Of a stretch of DNA of 64,000 nucleotides, positions 63,640-64,000 are shown piece after piece. Position 1 is the stretch's first letter. Every line of letters starts with the position of its first letter. This DNA is from CAXBDP01 sp041689935 (GTDB lineage Bacteria > Bacteroidota > Bacteroidia > Cytophagales > Cyclobacteriaceae). Under the pieces are notes generated by a model. It worked only from the letters and a program-made list of their open reading frames with translations. It did not search any database and was not told the DNA's origin. The translations under genes and the position numbers were made by a program. Location: NCBI GenBank assembly GCA_041689935.1, contig JBDNFI010000001.1, positions 1 through 64,000 on the forward strand. Direction: 5' to 3'.

Positions 63640-64000
63640 ATGAGGACGTTAAACTACACACCTTTTCATCTGGCTTTCCCAGTGGCTGATTTGGAATCGA
63701 CTAAATCCTTTTATGGAGAATTACTTGGTTGCGAAATGGGCCGCTTTACAGACAAATGGGTCGATTTCAATTTCTTTGGGCATCAGCTGTCGGCACACCT
63801 CAAACCTGAGGAGCTTGGCACCGCCCAAACCAACCAAGTGGACTCAAAGTCTGTACCTGTGAGACATTTTGGGGCAATATTGCCTTGGGAACAATGGCAT
63901 TCTCTTGCCGACAAACTACAAGCGATGCGTGTTGAATTTGTGATAGAACCTTACATTAGATTCGAAGGAGAAGTTGGTGAACAAGCCACTATGTTTTTCC
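63640..64000 (+). CDS. VOC/glyoxalase-fold dioxygenase-like protein, partial
   Basis: The first 120 codons of a gene run off the right edge of the window. The N-terminus RTLNYTPFHLAFPVADLEST, then KSFYGELLGCEMGR and WVDFNFFGHQLSAHL, is the first beta-alpha-beta-beta-beta unit of a vicinal-oxygen-chelate protein with a His ligand at HLAF. The exact enzyme cannot be named from the fragment. It is divergent from the patatin gene. Confidence 0.8.
   Translation, partial: MRTLNYTPFHLAFPVADLESTKSFYGELLGCEMGRFTDKWVDFNFFGHQLSAHLKPEELGTAQTNQVDSKSVPVRHFGAILPWEQWHSLADKLQAMRVEFVIEPYIRFEGEVGEQATMFF

Overview
The window looks like chromosomal DNA from a member of the Bacteroidota, most likely a Cytophagales-type marine or gliding bacterium. 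The evidence is a fused SecDF, many lipoproteins with short lipoboxes, TonB/carboxypeptidase-regulatory outer-membrane proteins, FKBP lipoproteins of the GldI type next to an NrnA-like DHH phosphatase, BF3164/DUF4221-type beta-propeller lipoproteins, weak or absent Shine-Dalgarno sequences, and tRNA promoters of the form TTG-N18-20-TAnnTTTG. Species cannot be fixed from sequence reading alone.

Layout. 1-0.4 kb: tandem 45-bp repeats with a palindromic core. 0.4-12.9 kb: a giant coiled-coil/Gly-rich surface lipoprotein, an outer-membrane barrel, GlcD-type oxidase, tRNA-Ala, ALDH7, HtrA protease and an atypical Nramp transporter. 12.9-14 kb: tRNA-Asn, a 53-bp REP-like repeat array and decayed coding debris. 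14-35.9 kb: lipoprotein catalase-peroxidase, esterase, cyclophilin, fasciclin protein, PruA, HAD phosphatase, ArsR regulator, HtpG, exonuclease, nitroreductase, acyltransferase, DUF192 protein, glycosyltransferase, Xaa-Pro aminopeptidase, tail-specific protease, a DASS transporter broken by a 32-bp tandem duplication, and HemB. 35.9-40.6 kb: an accessory hotspot between hemB and a DEAD-box helicase. It holds a YefM/YoeB toxin-antitoxin pair and two cassettes, each a small secreted Cys-rich peptide followed by a beta-propeller lipoprotein. Diverged second copies of the hemB 3' end and of the helicase 3' end lie inside the hotspot. 40.6-53.7 kb: helicase, dihydroorotase relic, tRNA-His, Ndk, NrnA, two FKBP lipoproteins, RdgB, uridine kinase, SecDF, GuaB and a TPR protein. 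54-58.5 kb: PnuC-type transporter, NadR-like kinase, a TPP riboswitch controlling a TonB receptor, and a degenerate thiamine-pyrophosphokinase-like protein, together read as a thiamine/NAD-precursor salvage locus. 58.5-64 kb: amidase, release factor 1, a c-type-haem lipoprotein, methyltransferase, patatin and the start of a glyoxalase-fold gene.

Two signals stand out. First, the octamer GCGGGAGG occurs 36 times in 64 kb (20 on +, 16 on -), against about 0.5 expected by composition if GC is near 40%. It appears in all six reading registers, so protein sequence does not explain it; a Chi-like or other DNA-level signal is the leading guess. Second, the hemB-helicase hotspot carries foreign-looking alleles of both flanking genes' 3' ends. 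This suggests that accessory cassettes enter by recombination anchored in the flanking genes, delivering peptide plus propeller-lipoprotein pairs of unknown function.
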